Part shown: piece by piece, positions 53,932-63,040 of the stretch | Layout of the letters: every line of letters begins with the position of its first letter | Position numbering within the stretch: position 1 is the stretch's first letter | Translations under genes and position numbers: made by a program | Origin: Actinomadura sp. J1-007 | GTDB taxonomy: Bacteria; Actinomycetota; Actinomycetes; Streptosporangiales; Streptosporangiaceae | Assembly (NCBI RefSeq): GCF_009793335.1 | Contig: NZ_WING01000001.1 | Location: 6,138,001-6,202,000, forward strand | DNA: 64,000 nucleotides | Direction of reading: 5' to 3' | Notes under the pieces: generated by a model | The model's input: the letters and a program-made list of their open reading frames with translations, nothing else | The model's database searches: none | Told to the model about the DNA's origin: nothing

Positions 53932-55599
53932 ATGCGCGACAAGTCGAACGAATCAGATGGGCCGGGTGCGCCGGGGGCGGGCGGTCCGGGCGCCGGGTCC
54001 GGCGCGCCGGGCGAGGCCACCGGGGCGGCTGGAGCGGCCGGGGCGCGGGCCGGGCGGCGGGAGTGGCTGGGGCTGGCCGTGCTGGTCCTGCCGACCCTGC
54101 TGGTCGCCCTCGACGTCAACGTGCTGTTCCTGGCGCTGCCGGAGCTGAGCGCCGATCTCGGGACGAGCGGCGTGCAGCAGCTCTGGATCACCGACGTCTA
54201 CGGGTTCATGGTGGCCGGGCTGGTGATCACCATGGGGACGCTGGGCGACCGGATCGGGCGGCGCAGGCTGCTGCTGGCGGGCGGCGCCGCGTTCGCCGCC
54301 GCGTCGGCGGCCGCCGCGTACGCGACGAGCCCGGCGATGCTGATCGGTGCCCGGACCCTGCTCGGCGTCGCCGGGGCGACCCTGATGCCGTCCACCCTGG
54401 CGCTGATCACCAACATGTTCCGCGACGCCCGCCAGCGGGGGTCGGCCATCGCGGTCTGGGCCACGTGCCAGTTCGCGGGCGCGGCGCTCGGGCCGGTTGT
54501 CGGCGGCGTGCTGCTGGAGCGCTTCTGGTGGGGCTCGGTGTTCCTGATGGCGGTGCCGGTCATGGCGGTGCTGCTGGTCGCCGGGCCCCTGCTGCTGCCC
54601 GAGTTCCGCACGCCCGGCGCGGGGCGGATCGATCCGGTCAGCGTCGCGCTGTCGCTGCTGGCCGTCCTGCCCGCGGTGTACGGCGTCAAGGACCTGGCCG
54701 CCGCGGGCGACGGGCCGCGGGCCGTCCCGGTCGCCGCGATCGCCGCGGGGGCCGTGTTCGCCGTGCTGTTCGCGCGGCGCCAGCTCCGGCTGGACGAACC
54801 GCTGCTGGACCTGCGCCTGCTCGTCCGCCGCCCGGTCGCGATGGTGCTGGCCGCGCTCACGCTCGCCGGGGTCGCCATGGCCGGAACGGGGCTGATGGTC
54901 ACCCAGTACCTCCAGTCCGTCCTCGGCTACTCGCCGATGGAGTCGGCGCTGTGGTTCGCGCCGATGGGTCTCGGCGTCGCGGCCGGGACGATGCTGACCC
55001 CGGCCGTCACCCGCAGGATCCCGCCGCGCGCGGCCATCGCGGGCGGGCTGGCGGTCTCGGCCGCGGGCGCCGCGCTGGTGGCCGGGGCCGGCGCGGGCGC
55101 CGCCTCCGGCGGGCCCTGGGCGACCGTCGCGGGGATCGCCGTCCTCGCCTTCGGGACGGGCCCGCTGTTCGCGCACGGCACGCACCTGGTGGTCGGCTCC
55201 GTTCCGCCCGAACGCGCCGGATCGGCCGCCTCCACCTCGGAGACGGCCAACTACCTCGGCGGAACGCTCGGCATGGCCCTGCTCGGCACCGTCGGCGCGG
55301 CCGTCTACCGGCACCACATGGACGGGGCCGTCCTGCCCGCCGGCGTCGGTGAGCACGCGGAGGAGACCATCGCCGCGGCGGCCGCCGCCGCGCGCGGCCT
55401 GCCGTCCGCCGACGCGGCCGACCTGCTGAGGAACGCGCACGACGCGTTCACCGGCGGGCTCACCGTGGTCGCGGTGGCCTGCGCCGCGGTGTTCGCCGTC
55501 CTGGCCCTCGGCGCGGCCCGCCTCCTGCCGCGCGACGAGCGCGCCGCCGAGGAGGAGAAGCCCGCGGACAGCGCCCGCGAGCCGTCTCCGGCGGCTTGA
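53932..55599 (+). CDS. MFS transporter, DHA2 (14-span drug/H+ antiporter) family
   Basis: 555 residues. A Gly/Ala/Pro-rich cytoplasmic N-terminus (~1-40) is followed by 14 predicted spans. Motif A variant GTLGDRIGRRRLLLAG follows span 2, LDVNVLFLALPELSADL is in span 1, and motif C-like GAALGPVVGGVLLE is in span 5, all marks of EmrB/QacA-type exporters. It exports a hydrophobic compound by proton exchange. Embedded between the STM4015- and STM4014-type genes in the same orientation, it could export the product of the cluster or protect against it; this is inference. AGGAGG precedes the ATG. Confidence 0.9.
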   Translation: MRDKSNESDGPGAPGAGGPGAGSGAPGEATGAAGAAGARAGRREWLGLAVLVLPTLLVALDVNVLFLALPELSADLGTSGVQQLWITDVYGFMVAGLVITMGTLGDRIGRRRLLLAGGAAFAAASAAAAYATSPAMLIGARTLLGVAGATLMPSTLALITNMFRDARQRGSAIAVWATCQFAGAALGPVVGGVLLERFWWGSVFLMAVPVMAVLLVAGPLLLPEFRTPGAGRIDPVSVALSLLAVLPAVYGVKDLAAAGDGPRAVPVAAIAAGAVFAVLFARRQLRLDEPLLDLRLLVRRPVAMVLAALTLAGVAMAGTGLMVTQYLQSVLGYSPMESALWFAPMGLGVAAGTMLTPAVTRRIPPRAAIAGGLAVSAAGAALVAGAGAGAASGGPWATVAGIAVLAFGTGPLFAHGTHLVVGSVPPERAGSAASTSETANYLGGTLGMALLGTVGAAVYRHHMDGAVLPAGVGEHAEETIAAAAAAARGLPSADAADLLRNAHDAFTGGLTVVAVACAAVFAVLALGAARLLPRDERAAEEEKPADSAREPSPAA

Positions 55600-55698
55600 C
55601 GGACGCGCCCGCCGGCCGCGGGCCGGGGCGATGTGCCGTACGTGCCGTCCGCCGATCGCCCGTGCGCCGCCTGCGGGTTCGCGGGCGCGGGCCCGGAG

Positions 55699-55733
55699 TG
55701 TCGGCCGCGGCTGGTAGGACAGAACCCGATGAT
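55699..55733 (+). promoter_or_regulatory. Shared upstream motif of the STM401x cluster, copy 2
   Basis: TGTCGG (55699-55704), 3 bases, CGGCTGGTAGGA (55708-55719), then CAG-N2-CCC-N3-GAT (55720-55733), 21 bases before the ATG of the STM4014-type gene. It differs from copy 1 by one deleted A and the variable positions. Confidence 0.6.
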
Positions 55734-55754
55734 CTCCCGGAAGGTGAGGGGCGA

Positions 55755-56834
55755 ATGACGTTCACGGTCATCGGGACGCCCGGAGACCGCCGCACGGAGC
55801 TGTTCGCTGCGGCGTGCCGCTCCGCCGGCGCGGACGCCCCGACCGTCGTTCCCTGGAGCGACGTCCTGCGCGGCGGCGCCGTGCGGGTCGAGCCGGGCAC
55901 GATGCTGCGCATCGACTCTCCAGGGGAGGATCCGGAGGCCGACGCGCTGCTGCGAGGGGAAGGCGATCCGTCGCGCGTCGGAGGCGGAGCGCGCTGGTAC
56001 CGCACGTTCACCGCCGCGCTCGGCCGGATCGCGTGCGCGGGCGCGCGGGCAGGAGGACGGGCGCTGAACGACGTCGGCGACATCGCCGTGATGTTCGACA
56101 AGCGTCTGTGCCACGCGCGCCTGCAAAGCGCCGGAGTGCCCGTCCCCGGCGCACTGCCCGACGTGGACGGCTACGCGGCGCTGCGTGAACGGATGGAGTG
56201 CACGGGTTTCCGACGGGTCTTCGTGAAGCCCGCGCACGGATCGTCCGCGTCGGGCGTCATCGCGTTGCAGACGGCGCCGAACGGGCGGATCAAGGCCGTC
56301 ACGTCCGCCGCGCCGGGGCCCGGCGGCGGATACGTCAACTCGCTGCGCGTGCGCGCGTACGAGAGCGAGCCGGAGGTCGCGGCGCTCATCGGCGCGCTCG
56401 CCCCCGACGGGCTGCACGTGGAGCGGTGGGTGCCGAAGGCCGCGCTGAACGGACGTTCCCTCGACCTGCGGGTGGTCGTCATCGCCGGGGAGCCGACGCA
56501 CGCCGTCGTCCGGACGAGCCGTTCCCCCATGACCAACCTCCACCTCGGCGGCGCCCGCGGAGACCTCGGGGCGGTGCGCGCGGCCCTCGGCGAGCGGGGC
56601 TGGCGCGGCGCGCTCGACGCGTGCGCGCGGGCGGCGGCGTGCTTTCCGGGGTCGCTCATGGTGGGCGTCGACCTGCTCGTCGAGACCGGCTGGCGGCGGG
56701 TCGCGGTCGGCGAGGTCAACGCGTTCGGCGACCTGCTGCCGGGGCTGACGGGCCTGCCCGGCGGCGCCGCCGAGGGCCTCGACACCTACACCGCGCAGGT
56801 CAGGGCCGCCCTGTCCGAGAAGCTCCCCGCATGA
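55755..56834 (+). CDS. STM4014 family protein (ATP-grasp-like)
   Basis: 359 residues. The N-terminal ~100 residues form a pre-ATP-grasp-like region (TVIGTPGDRRTELFAAACRS). The central part looks like an ATP-grasp fold: MFDKRLCHARLQSAGVPVPGA, FRRVFVKPAHGSSASGVIAL at the Lys and glycine-rich loop, LHVERWVPKA, and DLRVVVIAGEPTHAVVRTS, with late metal-site residues in MVGVDLLVETG and AVGEVNAFGDLLPG. ATP-grasp enzymes ligate carboxylates to amines or thiols. It overlaps the STM4013-type gene by 4 bases and begins a tightly coupled four-gene operon. The substrate is unknown. Confidence 0.88.
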   Translation: MTFTVIGTPGDRRTELFAAACRSAGADAPTVVPWSDVLRGGAVRVEPGTMLRIDSPGEDPEADALLRGEGDPSRVGGGARWYRTFTAALGRIACAGARAGGRALNDVGDIAVMFDKRLCHARLQSAGVPVPGALPDVDGYAALRERMECTGFRRVFVKPAHGSSASGVIALQTAPNGRIKAVTSAAPGPGGGYVNSLRVRAYESEPEVAALIGALAPDGLHVERWVPKAALNGRSLDLRVVVIAGEPTHAVVRTSRSPMTNLHLGGARGDLGAVRAALGERGWRGALDACARAAACFPGSLMVGVDLLVETGWRRVAVGEVNAFGDLLPGLTGLPGGAAEGLDTYTAQVRAALSEKLPA

Positions 56835-57685
56835 CCGACATGAACGCCATCGTGGGCGGCCACGACATCCTGCTCGTGACGCTCGACACGCTGCGCTACG
56901 ACGTGGCCGCCCGGCTCGCCGCCTCCGGCGAGACCCCGGTCCTCACCGCGCTCCTCCCGGGCGGGCGGTGGGAACGGCGCCACACCCCGGGCAGCTTCAC
57001 GTACGCCGCGCACGCCGCGATGCTGGCGGGGTTCCTTCCCACGCCCGCGTCCCCGGGGCCGCATCCGCGCCTGTTCGCCGGACGTTTCCCGGGCAGCGAG
57101 ACCACCGCCGACGGCACCTGGACCTACGACGCCGCAGACCTGCCGTCCGGCCTCGCCAAGGCCGGGTACCACACGGCCTGCGTCGGCGGCGTCGGCTTCT
57201 TCAACAAGCGCACGCCGCTCGGGTCCGTCCTGCCCGGCCTCTTCGCCGAAAGCCACTGGGAACCGGAATTCGGCGTCACCGACCCCTCCAGCCTGGAAAA
57301 CCAGATCGCGCGCGTGGCCGAGATCCTGGAACGCCTCCCGCCCGACCGCCGCCTCTTCCTGCTGCTGAACGTCGCGGCCCTGCACCAGCCCAACTGGTTC
57401 TACCTGAACGACGTCCCCGCCGCGCAGGCACGGCGGGGAGCGCCTCGCGAGACCGCAGGTCCGGAATCCGCCTCGTCCGAGGGCGACTCCCTGGAGAGCC
57501 ACGCCGCCGCGCTGCGCTACGTCGACCGGCAGCTCGGGCGGCTGTTCGACCTGATGCGGCGTCCGTGCTTCGTCATCGTCTGCTCCGACCACGGGACCGC
57601 CTACGGCGAGGACGGCCACATCGGGCACCGCATCGGCCACGAGGTCGTGTGGACGGTGCCCTACGGGGAGTTCGTGCTGAAGTGA
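56831..57685 (+). CDS. STM4013/SEN3800 family hydrolase (alkaline phosphatase superfamily)
   Basis: 284 residues. Alkaline phosphatase/sulfatase superfamily motifs: LLVTLDTLRYDVAARLA carries the first metal-ligand Asp and a Thr where sulfatases have a formylglycine. FTYAAHAAMLAGFLPTP is the active-site helix region. VCSDHGTAYGEDGHIGHRIGH supplies the Asp-His and downstream His ligands. It should hydrolyse or transfer a phospho- or sulfo-ester or similar group. The ATG overlaps the STM4014-type stop, and the stop overlaps the STM4012-type GTG, so all four enzymes are translationally coupled. Confidence 0.88.
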   Translation: MTDMNAIVGGHDILLVTLDTLRYDVAARLAASGETPVLTALLPGGRWERRHTPGSFTYAAHAAMLAGFLPTPASPGPHPRLFAGRFPGSETTADGTWTYDAADLPSGLAKAGYHTACVGGVGFFNKRTPLGSVLPGLFAESHWEPEFGVTDPSSLENQIARVAEILERLPPDRRLFLLLNVAALHQPNWFYLNDVPAAQARRGAPRETAGPESASSEGDSLESHAAALRYVDRQLGRLFDLMRRPCFVIVCSDHGTAYGEDGHIGHRIGHEVVWTVPYGEFVLK

Positions 57686-59003
57686 CCACCGACCCGACCG
57701 ACCCCATCGACCCCGCGGTGCCTTCCGGCCCCTACCAGGGGTACGTGTACGCCTACCCGCACAAGACCGCCTACCGGCCGCTCGTCCCGCGCCCAACGCT
57801 GCGCGAGGTATGGGCGAACGAGCCGAGAGACGCCCTCTTCCTCTACCTGCACATACCGTTCTGCGAGATGCGCTGCGGGTTCTGCAACCTGTTCACCCGC
57901 ACGGGCGCGCCCGAGGAGCTGACCGGCGCCTACCTGGACGCCCTCGAACGGCAGGCCGCCGCGGCGTGGGACGCCCTCGGCGAGGTGTCGTTCGCGACGG
58001 CGGCGTTCGGCGGCGGCACCCCCACCTACCTGACCGCGCCGGAGCTGGAACGCCTCTGCGACATCGCCGGAAGCCGCGCCGCGCTCGGCGCGATCCCGCT
58101 GGGGGTCGAGACGTCCCCGGCGACCGCGACCACCGACCGCCTCACCGTCCTCGCCGAACGCGGCACGACCCGTATCTCGATCGGCGTGCAGAGCTTCATC
58201 GACGAGGAAGCGCGCGCGGCCGTACGCCCGCAGAAGCGCGCGGAGGTCGAGGCGGCGCTGGACCGCATCCGGGCGGTGGGCTTTCCCACGCTCAACATCG
58301 ACCTCATCTACGGGATCGACGGCCAGACCCCCGCGTCCTGGCTGCATTCCTTGGACGCCGCCCTGAAATGGCGTCCAGAAGAGCTGTATCTGTATCCGCT
58401 GTACGTCCGTCCCCTCACAGGGCTGGGCCGCCGCGCGACAGACTGGGACGACCACCGCCTGGAGCTGTATCGTCTGGGCCGCGACCACCTTCTGGCGAAC
58501 GGCTACGAGCAGGTCTCCATGCGGATGTTCCGCCTGCCCGGGGACGCCGCGGACGCGCCCGGCACGGAGTACTGCTGCCAGACGGACGGCATGGTCGGCC
58601 TCGGCTGCGGCGCCCGCTCGTACACCTCGGAACTGCACTACTCGTTCGACTACGCGGTGGGCGCGACGCCCGTACGAGCCATCATCGACGATTACGTGCG
58701 GGAAACCGACTTCTCCGCGGCCCGCGTCGGCTTCTCCCTGGACGACGACGAACGGCGCCGACGGCACCTCATCCAGTCGTTGCTGCAAACCACCGGGCTC
58801 GACCGTTCCGCCTACCGGGCGCGCTTCGGAACGGACCCCGCCGACGATTTCGACCTCGCCCCATTCGCCGCGCGCGGCTGGCTGGACGAGACCCCGTCCC
58901 TCATCACGCTTTCACCGGAGGGACTCGCGCACTCCGACGCGATCGGCCCCGCGCTCTTCTCCCGCGCGTGCGGGAACTCATGGACGCCTACGAGGCCCGC
59001 TGA
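57682..59003 (+). CDS. STM4012 family radical SAM protein (apparent 3' frameshift)
   Basis: About 440 residues. The radical SAM cluster motif CEMRCGFC (CxxxCxxC) lies in YLHIPFCEMRCGFCNLFTRT near residue 60. The following barrel is HemN-like: AFGGGTPTYLTAPEL, SIGVQSFIDEE, FPTLNIDLIYGIDGQTPASW. A HemN-type C-terminal region and winged-helix end (RGWLDETPSLITLSPEGLAHSD) follow. In the starting frame the sequence runs past the stop into nonsense; adding one G near 58968 gives the ending VRELMDAYEAR and TGA at 59003. The GTG start overlaps the STM4013-type stop. It performs an unknown radical reaction. Confidence 0.87.
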
Positions 59004-59865
59004 TGGACGGCCACCTCACGATCCTCTACCGGGGCCCGCTCGCGAGCTGCGACTACGACTGCCCCTACTGCCCGTTCGCGAAACGGCGCGACACCCCCGC
59101 GCAGCTGCGCTCCGACCGTACGGCGCTCGAACGCTTCGCCGCCTGGGTCACGGCCCAGGACCACCCGTGTCCGTGCTGTTCACGCCGTGGGGCGAAGGAC
59201 TCGTCCGCTCCTGGTACCGGCGCGCCCTCGTCGACCTCAGCCACCTCCCGCACGTCGAACGCGTCGCCATCCAGACCAACCTCAGCCACCGCACCGCCTG
59301 GACCGCCGACGCCGATCCCGCCAAACTCGCCCTCTGGACGACGTACCATCCGGGCCAGGTCCCGTACGAACGCTTCCTCGGAAAGTGCCGCGACCTGCAC
59401 GCGCGCGGCGTCCGCTTCAGCGTCGGCGTGGTCGGCCAGCCCGAACACCTCGACGCGGCCCGGCGGCTGCGCGCCGACCTGCCCGCCGGCACCTATCTCT
59501 GGGTGAACGCCGCGGAAGGCCGTACCTACACCGACGACGAGGCCGCCGCCTGGACGGAGCTGGATCCGCTGTTCTCCTACAGCCGGCGTCCGCACGCGAG
59601 CGCGGGCCGTGCCTGCCGTACGGGCGAGTCCGTCATCTCGGTGGACGGCGACGGCACGGTGCGGCGCTGCCATTTCGTGCCGACGGTGCTGGGCAACCTC
59701 TACGACGGCTCGTTCCGCGAAGCCCTGCGCCCCCGCCCGTGCCCCCTGCACACGTGCGACTGCCACATCGGCTACGTCCACCTGGAGCCACTGGGCCTCT
59801 ACGACGTCTTCGCCGGAGGGGTCCTGGAACGCATCCCCCACCTGAACCCCGCGCAACTTCCCTGA
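59003..59865 (+). CDS. STM4011 family radical SAM protein (apparent frameshift)
   Basis: About 287 residues across one frameshift. The cluster motif CDYDCPYC is in YRGPLASCDYDCPYCPFAKR near residue 16. After WVTAQDHP the frame shifts at 59167, where one extra G gives HPVSVLFTPWGEGLVRSWYR and the rest of the barrel (VERVAIQTNLSHRTAW, LALWTTYHPGQVPYERF). A C-terminal cysteine-rich segment (VRRCHFVPTVLGNLYDG, CPLHTCDCHIGY) suggests an auxiliary Fe-S cluster as in SPASM-type enzymes. ATG 59003 overlaps the previous stop (TGATG). It is the last gene of the cluster and is followed by a large hairpin. Confidence 0.87.
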
Positions 59866-59893
59866 CCGAACTCCCGAGCGCGGTGGCGGGGGC

Positions 59894-59936
59894 GGGCGGT
59901 CCTGGCGGCCGAGGGAAGCGGCCACCAGGACCGCCC
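59894..59936. terminator. 17-bp bidirectional hairpin terminator
   Basis: Arms 59894-59910 and 59920-59936 pair over 17 positions with one mismatch (GGGCGGTCCTGG against CCAGGACCGCCC). It lies between the convergent STM4011-type and DUF6745 genes. Confidence 0.8.
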
Positions 59937-59964
59937 CCACTCCGGAAGCGTTCCCGCGGTGCGG

Positions 59965-61134
59965 TCAGGTCTGCTTCTCGGGGTGGTAGTCCTCCTCGGC
60001 GAGGCCGAACGTCCACGCCACGCCCTCGCGGGCGGTGCGGACGGTCGGCGGCACCCTGAGGTGGTAGGTGCGGTACGTGCCGTCCGGCTCGGGCGTCGAG
60101 TTGACCACCTCCACCATCGCGATCGGCTCGTCCCCGGGCAGGTCGATGGACCACAGCACGCCCGTCTCGTCGCGGTGCTGCGGGCGCGCGCCCGTCTCGG
60201 CGAGGTACCGGTCGTAGCCGAAGATCTCCAGCATCACCCGGCGCAGCTCGGCGTTGGGCTCGGCGCTGATGCGCGCCGGGGTCACGTCGGTCAGCGAGCC
60301 GATGAAGTCGGCGGGCACCGGCATCCCGCGCCACGCGTGCAGCGCGAACCCGCCCGGATAGGCCAGTGCGGGCCCGTCGCCGCGGTGCAGCCGGCCGGGC
60401 TCGTCGCGGTACAGCTCGGACGGGCGTTCGGAGACGATCGCGAGCCGTTCGTAGGGCCACCACCATCCGGCCGAACGCGCAACCTCCGCCAGCGCCTCCA
60501 GCGGCCCGTCCAGCCGCCCGAGCGACTCGAACAGCGCCAGCCAGGGCGCGTCCTGCTGGCCGAGGACCGCGTCGAGGGTGGCGGCGCGCAGCAGCGCCCC
60601 GGCCTCGGCGTCGTCCCCGGCGAGCGCCCCGATCGCCTGCCGTACGCGGGTGACCAGGCCGTTGACCTGGTCCCACAGCAGACCGCCGGTCTCGGCCCAG
60701 GTGACCGCCCACCGCTCAGGGCCCAGTTCGGCGCTGGCCGCCGCCCTCGCCGCCTCCCACGGCCGCGTCCGCACCAGATCGCGGACGCTGCCGCCCGCCT
60801 CGCCGACGCTGGCGCCCGCCTCGCGGACGCCGCCGCCCACCTCGCCGGCGCCCTCGGCGGCTTCCGCCGCGGTGCCGCTCGCCGGGTCGACGCGTACGGT
60901 CAGGCCCACGTCGTCCAGCACGGGGCCGTCGCCGTCGAGGTGCGCCGCGATCACCGCGCCGTGCGCGGGGGACGGCACCCAGACGAACCGTTCGGGGGCG
61001 CTCAGCCCGGCCGCCGCGTAGGCGGCCGCGATGCCCGCCTCCGCACGCGCGCGGTCGGCGGGCCCGGTGGCGAACGCCGCCGCCTGCCAGTCGCTGACCA
61101 CGTACTCCGTCGTCCGTACGGCTTCCACCTGCAT
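59965..61134 (-). CDS. DUF6745 domain-containing protein
   Basis: 389 residues. The N-terminal half is Ala/Gly-rich with an SVGEAGGSV-type low-complexity patch (~85-115). The C-terminal half is the DUF6745 region: WWPYERLAIVSERPSELYRD, GRLHRGDGPALAYPGGFALHAW, AELRRVMLEIFGYDRYLAETGA, MVEVVNSTPEPDGTYRTYHL and the end TAREGVAWTFGL. The family is widespread in actinomycetes and often contains repeats with a role in self/non-self or phage-related contexts, but no function is known to me. GGCGGGGGAC precedes the ATG. It is 10 bases downstream of its companion gene, so probably co-transcribed. Confidence 0.85.
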   Translation of the reverse strand: MQVEAVRTTEYVVSDWQAAAFATGPADRARAEAGIAAAYAAAGLSAPERFVWVPSPAHGAVIAAHLDGDGPVLDDVGLTVRVDPASGTAAEAAEGAGEVGGGVREAGASVGEAGGSVRDLVRTRPWEAARAAASAELGPERWAVTWAETGGLLWDQVNGLVTRVRQAIGALAGDDAEAGALLRAATLDAVLGQQDAPWLALFESLGRLDGPLEALAEVARSAGWWWPYERLAIVSERPSELYRDEPGRLHRGDGPALAYPGGFALHAWRGMPVPADFIGSLTDVTPARISAEPNAELRRVMLEIFGYDRYLAETGARPQHRDETGVLWSIDLPGDEPIAMVEVVNSTPEPDGTYRTYHLRVPPTVRTAREGVAWTFGLAEEDYHPEKQT

Positions 61135-61144
61135 GTCCCCCGCC

Positions 61145-61471
61145 TCAGTCCGCGACCACGCGCACGGCGCCCGGAACGTACTCGCGCTGCCGGATCACCC
61201 GGTACCAGCCCTTCGGCAGGGTGATCGCCGCGTGCTCCTCGTGGACGAGGCGCCCGCCGGACGGCAGGTGCAGGTGGTCGGGCGTCAACGGGTCGGGCGC
61301 CCGCAGCAGCGACCCCGGCGCCGTGAGCGCGTGCGCGTGGCCCGTCACCTCCCCGAGGGCCAGCACCATGCGCCCCCGCCCGTCGCGCGGCGACGGCGGC
61401 GCGGACCGTACGGCCTCCGGAACGGACTCCTCGCTCACCGGAAGGATCAGGATGTCTCCCTGTCGGTACAT
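61145..61471 (-). CDS. Small beta-rich companion of the DUF6745 protein
   Basis: 108 residues starting MYRQGDILILPV, with strands MVLALGEVTGHAHALTAPG, HLHLPSGGRLVHEEHAAITL and YRVIRQREYVPGAVRVV. It is a compact all-beta protein rich in His, which is often encoded directly beside DUF6745 proteins in actinomycetes. I recognise no function. There is no obvious Shine-Dalgarno before the ATG at 61471; the longer frame upstream looks non-coding. The stop is 10 bases before the DUF6745 start. Confidence 0.75.
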   Translation of the reverse strand: MYRQGDILILPVSEESVPEAVRSAPPSPRDGRGRMVLALGEVTGHAHALTAPGSLLRAPDPLTPDHLHLPSGGRLVHEEHAAITLPKGWYRVIRQREYVPGAVRVVAD

Positions 61472-61582
61472 GCCGCGAACGTAACGGCCGCCACCGACAA
61501 TCCTCGCCGCCCCACCCCTGACCAGCCCCGACGCCCACCGAACGGCCACGCGACGGGCGGTCGTCCGGGGCGGCGCGGCGGG

Positions 61583-62956
61583 TCAGAAGCCGCGGGTGCG
61601 GCGGGCGGCGGGACGGGCCCAGCGGCCCGACGCGCTCAGGCCGACGCGCTGGAAGGCGCGGACGAGTTCGCCGCCGAGGTTGACGCCCGCGCCGAGGGCC
61701 AGCCCGACCGACAGCGCCCCGACGAGGCTCAGCATCCCCGCCTGCGGGTCGCCCGTGTTCAGCTCGACCATGCCCCGGTACAGCATCGTCCCCGGCAGCA
61801 GCGGCCCGATCGCGGGCACGATGAACGGCATCACGGGCGCCTGGTGGCGGCGCGCCAGCCAGTTGCCGAGAATGCCGACGATCACGGCGGAGCACGCCGC
61901 CGACAGCACCGGTGTCACGCTCCAGCCGAGCAGCACCACGTACAGCGTCCAGATCAGGGCGCCGCCGAACGTCGCGGCGAGCAGCGCGTCCCTCGGCACC
62001 GCGAGCGACACGGCGAACGACAGCGACACGGCCGCCGCCGCCAGCAGCGGCACCGGCCTCAGCTCCGCCCCGCCGGACGGCAGGTGGCTCACGTCGATCC
62101 CCACGCCGAGCTGCACCGCGACGTACACCACGGCGCCGAGCCCCGCCACGATGGCCGCGATCATGAAGAAGACCTCCAGCACCCGCGCGCCCGCGCTGAC
62201 GAGGTCGCCGGTGATGCCGTCCTGGATGCTCGCCACGAGCGGCCGCCCCGGCAGCAGCGCGAGGATCCCGCCGGTCACGATCGTCGCCGCGTGCGCGGGA
62301 TTGCCCAGCGCCACGACCACCGCCGCCGCCGACGCGCCGATCCCGGACGCCACCGTGAGCTGGAAGAACTCCGCCAGCCCCCGGCGCGCCAGCGCCGCGG
62401 CGCAGCGGTCGCCGAGGACCGTCGCGAAGAACGCGGTGGCGGCGACGATCGGCCCGCCGCCCGACAGCACGCTCGCCGACGCCGCGATCAGCCCGAACGC
62501 CACCATCATCAGCCACGGCGGGTACGGCGCGCGCCCGCGCTTGATCTCCGCGAGCTCCCGGTGCGCTTCGTCGAGCTCCAGCATCCCGATGGACGCCGTC
62601 TGGACGAGCGCGTGCAGCTTGGCCAGCCGCCAGTACGCGGGGGTCCGCCGACGGATCGCGCGCGCCGCGGTCACCGGATGGGCGCCGCTGCCCGGCCGCG
62701 CGCACACGAGGAGGCTGGTGAGGGTGACCTGGACCTCGCAGCGCGGCAGCTCGTAGGCGAGCGCCAGGCTGAGCATCGCCTCGTTCACCCGCTCGGTGGA
62801 CTCGCCGCTGGCGAGCAGCAGCTCGCCGACGCGCAGCACGAGGTCGATGGCCTTCGGATCGACGATCTCGCCGGGCTCGTCCTCGTCGGCCTCCGGCGGC
62901 GAGCCGTCCATCAGGACCTGCCACGTCCGCCTCAGCCGCTCCGTCGCACTCCCCAT
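61583..62956 (-). CDS. Threonine/serine exporter family protein (ThrE-like)
   Basis: 457 residues combining both ThrE halves. The N-terminal ThrE domain (~35-260) has LRVGELLLASGESTERV and VQVTLTSLLVCARPGSG and about five spans. The C-terminal ThrE_2-like domain (~290-430) contributes four to five more (FIVPAIGPLLPGTMLYRGM is typical). ThrE exports threonine and serine in corynebacteria; substrate range here is assumed from the family. It stands alone on the minus strand, divergent from the helicase gene. Confidence 0.9.
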   Translation of the reverse strand: MGSATERLRRTWQVLMDGSPPEADEDEPGEIVDPKAIDLVLRVGELLLASGESTERVNEAMLSLALAYELPRCEVQVTLTSLLVCARPGSGAHPVTAARAIRRRTPAYWRLAKLHALVQTASIGMLELDEAHRELAEIKRGRAPYPPWLMMVAFGLIAASASVLSGGGPIVAATAFFATVLGDRCAAALARRGLAEFFQLTVASGIGASAAAVVVALGNPAHAATIVTGGILALLPGRPLVASIQDGITGDLVSAGARVLEVFFMIAAIVAGLGAVVYVAVQLGVGIDVSHLPSGGAELRPVPLLAAAAVSLSFAVSLAVPRDALLAATFGGALIWTLYVVLLGWSVTPVLSAACSAVIVGILGNWLARRHQAPVMPFIVPAIGPLLPGTMLYRGMVELNTGDPQAGMLSLVGALSVGLALGAGVNLGGELVRAFQRVGLSASGRWARPAARRTRGF

Positions 62957-63040
62957 GCCCGAACGTGACCTCCCGCCCCTCGCCTTAGTGATCTCCCCGG
63001 GGCAGGCTACCCGGACACCCGGAACCCCCTTCCGACCCGC

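Noticed and set aside
55631..55717. A 28-codon Cys-containing frame (MCRTCRPPIARAPP...) as a precursor peptide of the radical SAM cluster
   Set aside because: It has no ribosome binding site, ends inside the shared regulatory motif, has shadow-like Arg/Ala/Pro composition, and no equivalent precedes the STM4015-type gene. Conservation in relatives would be needed to revive it.
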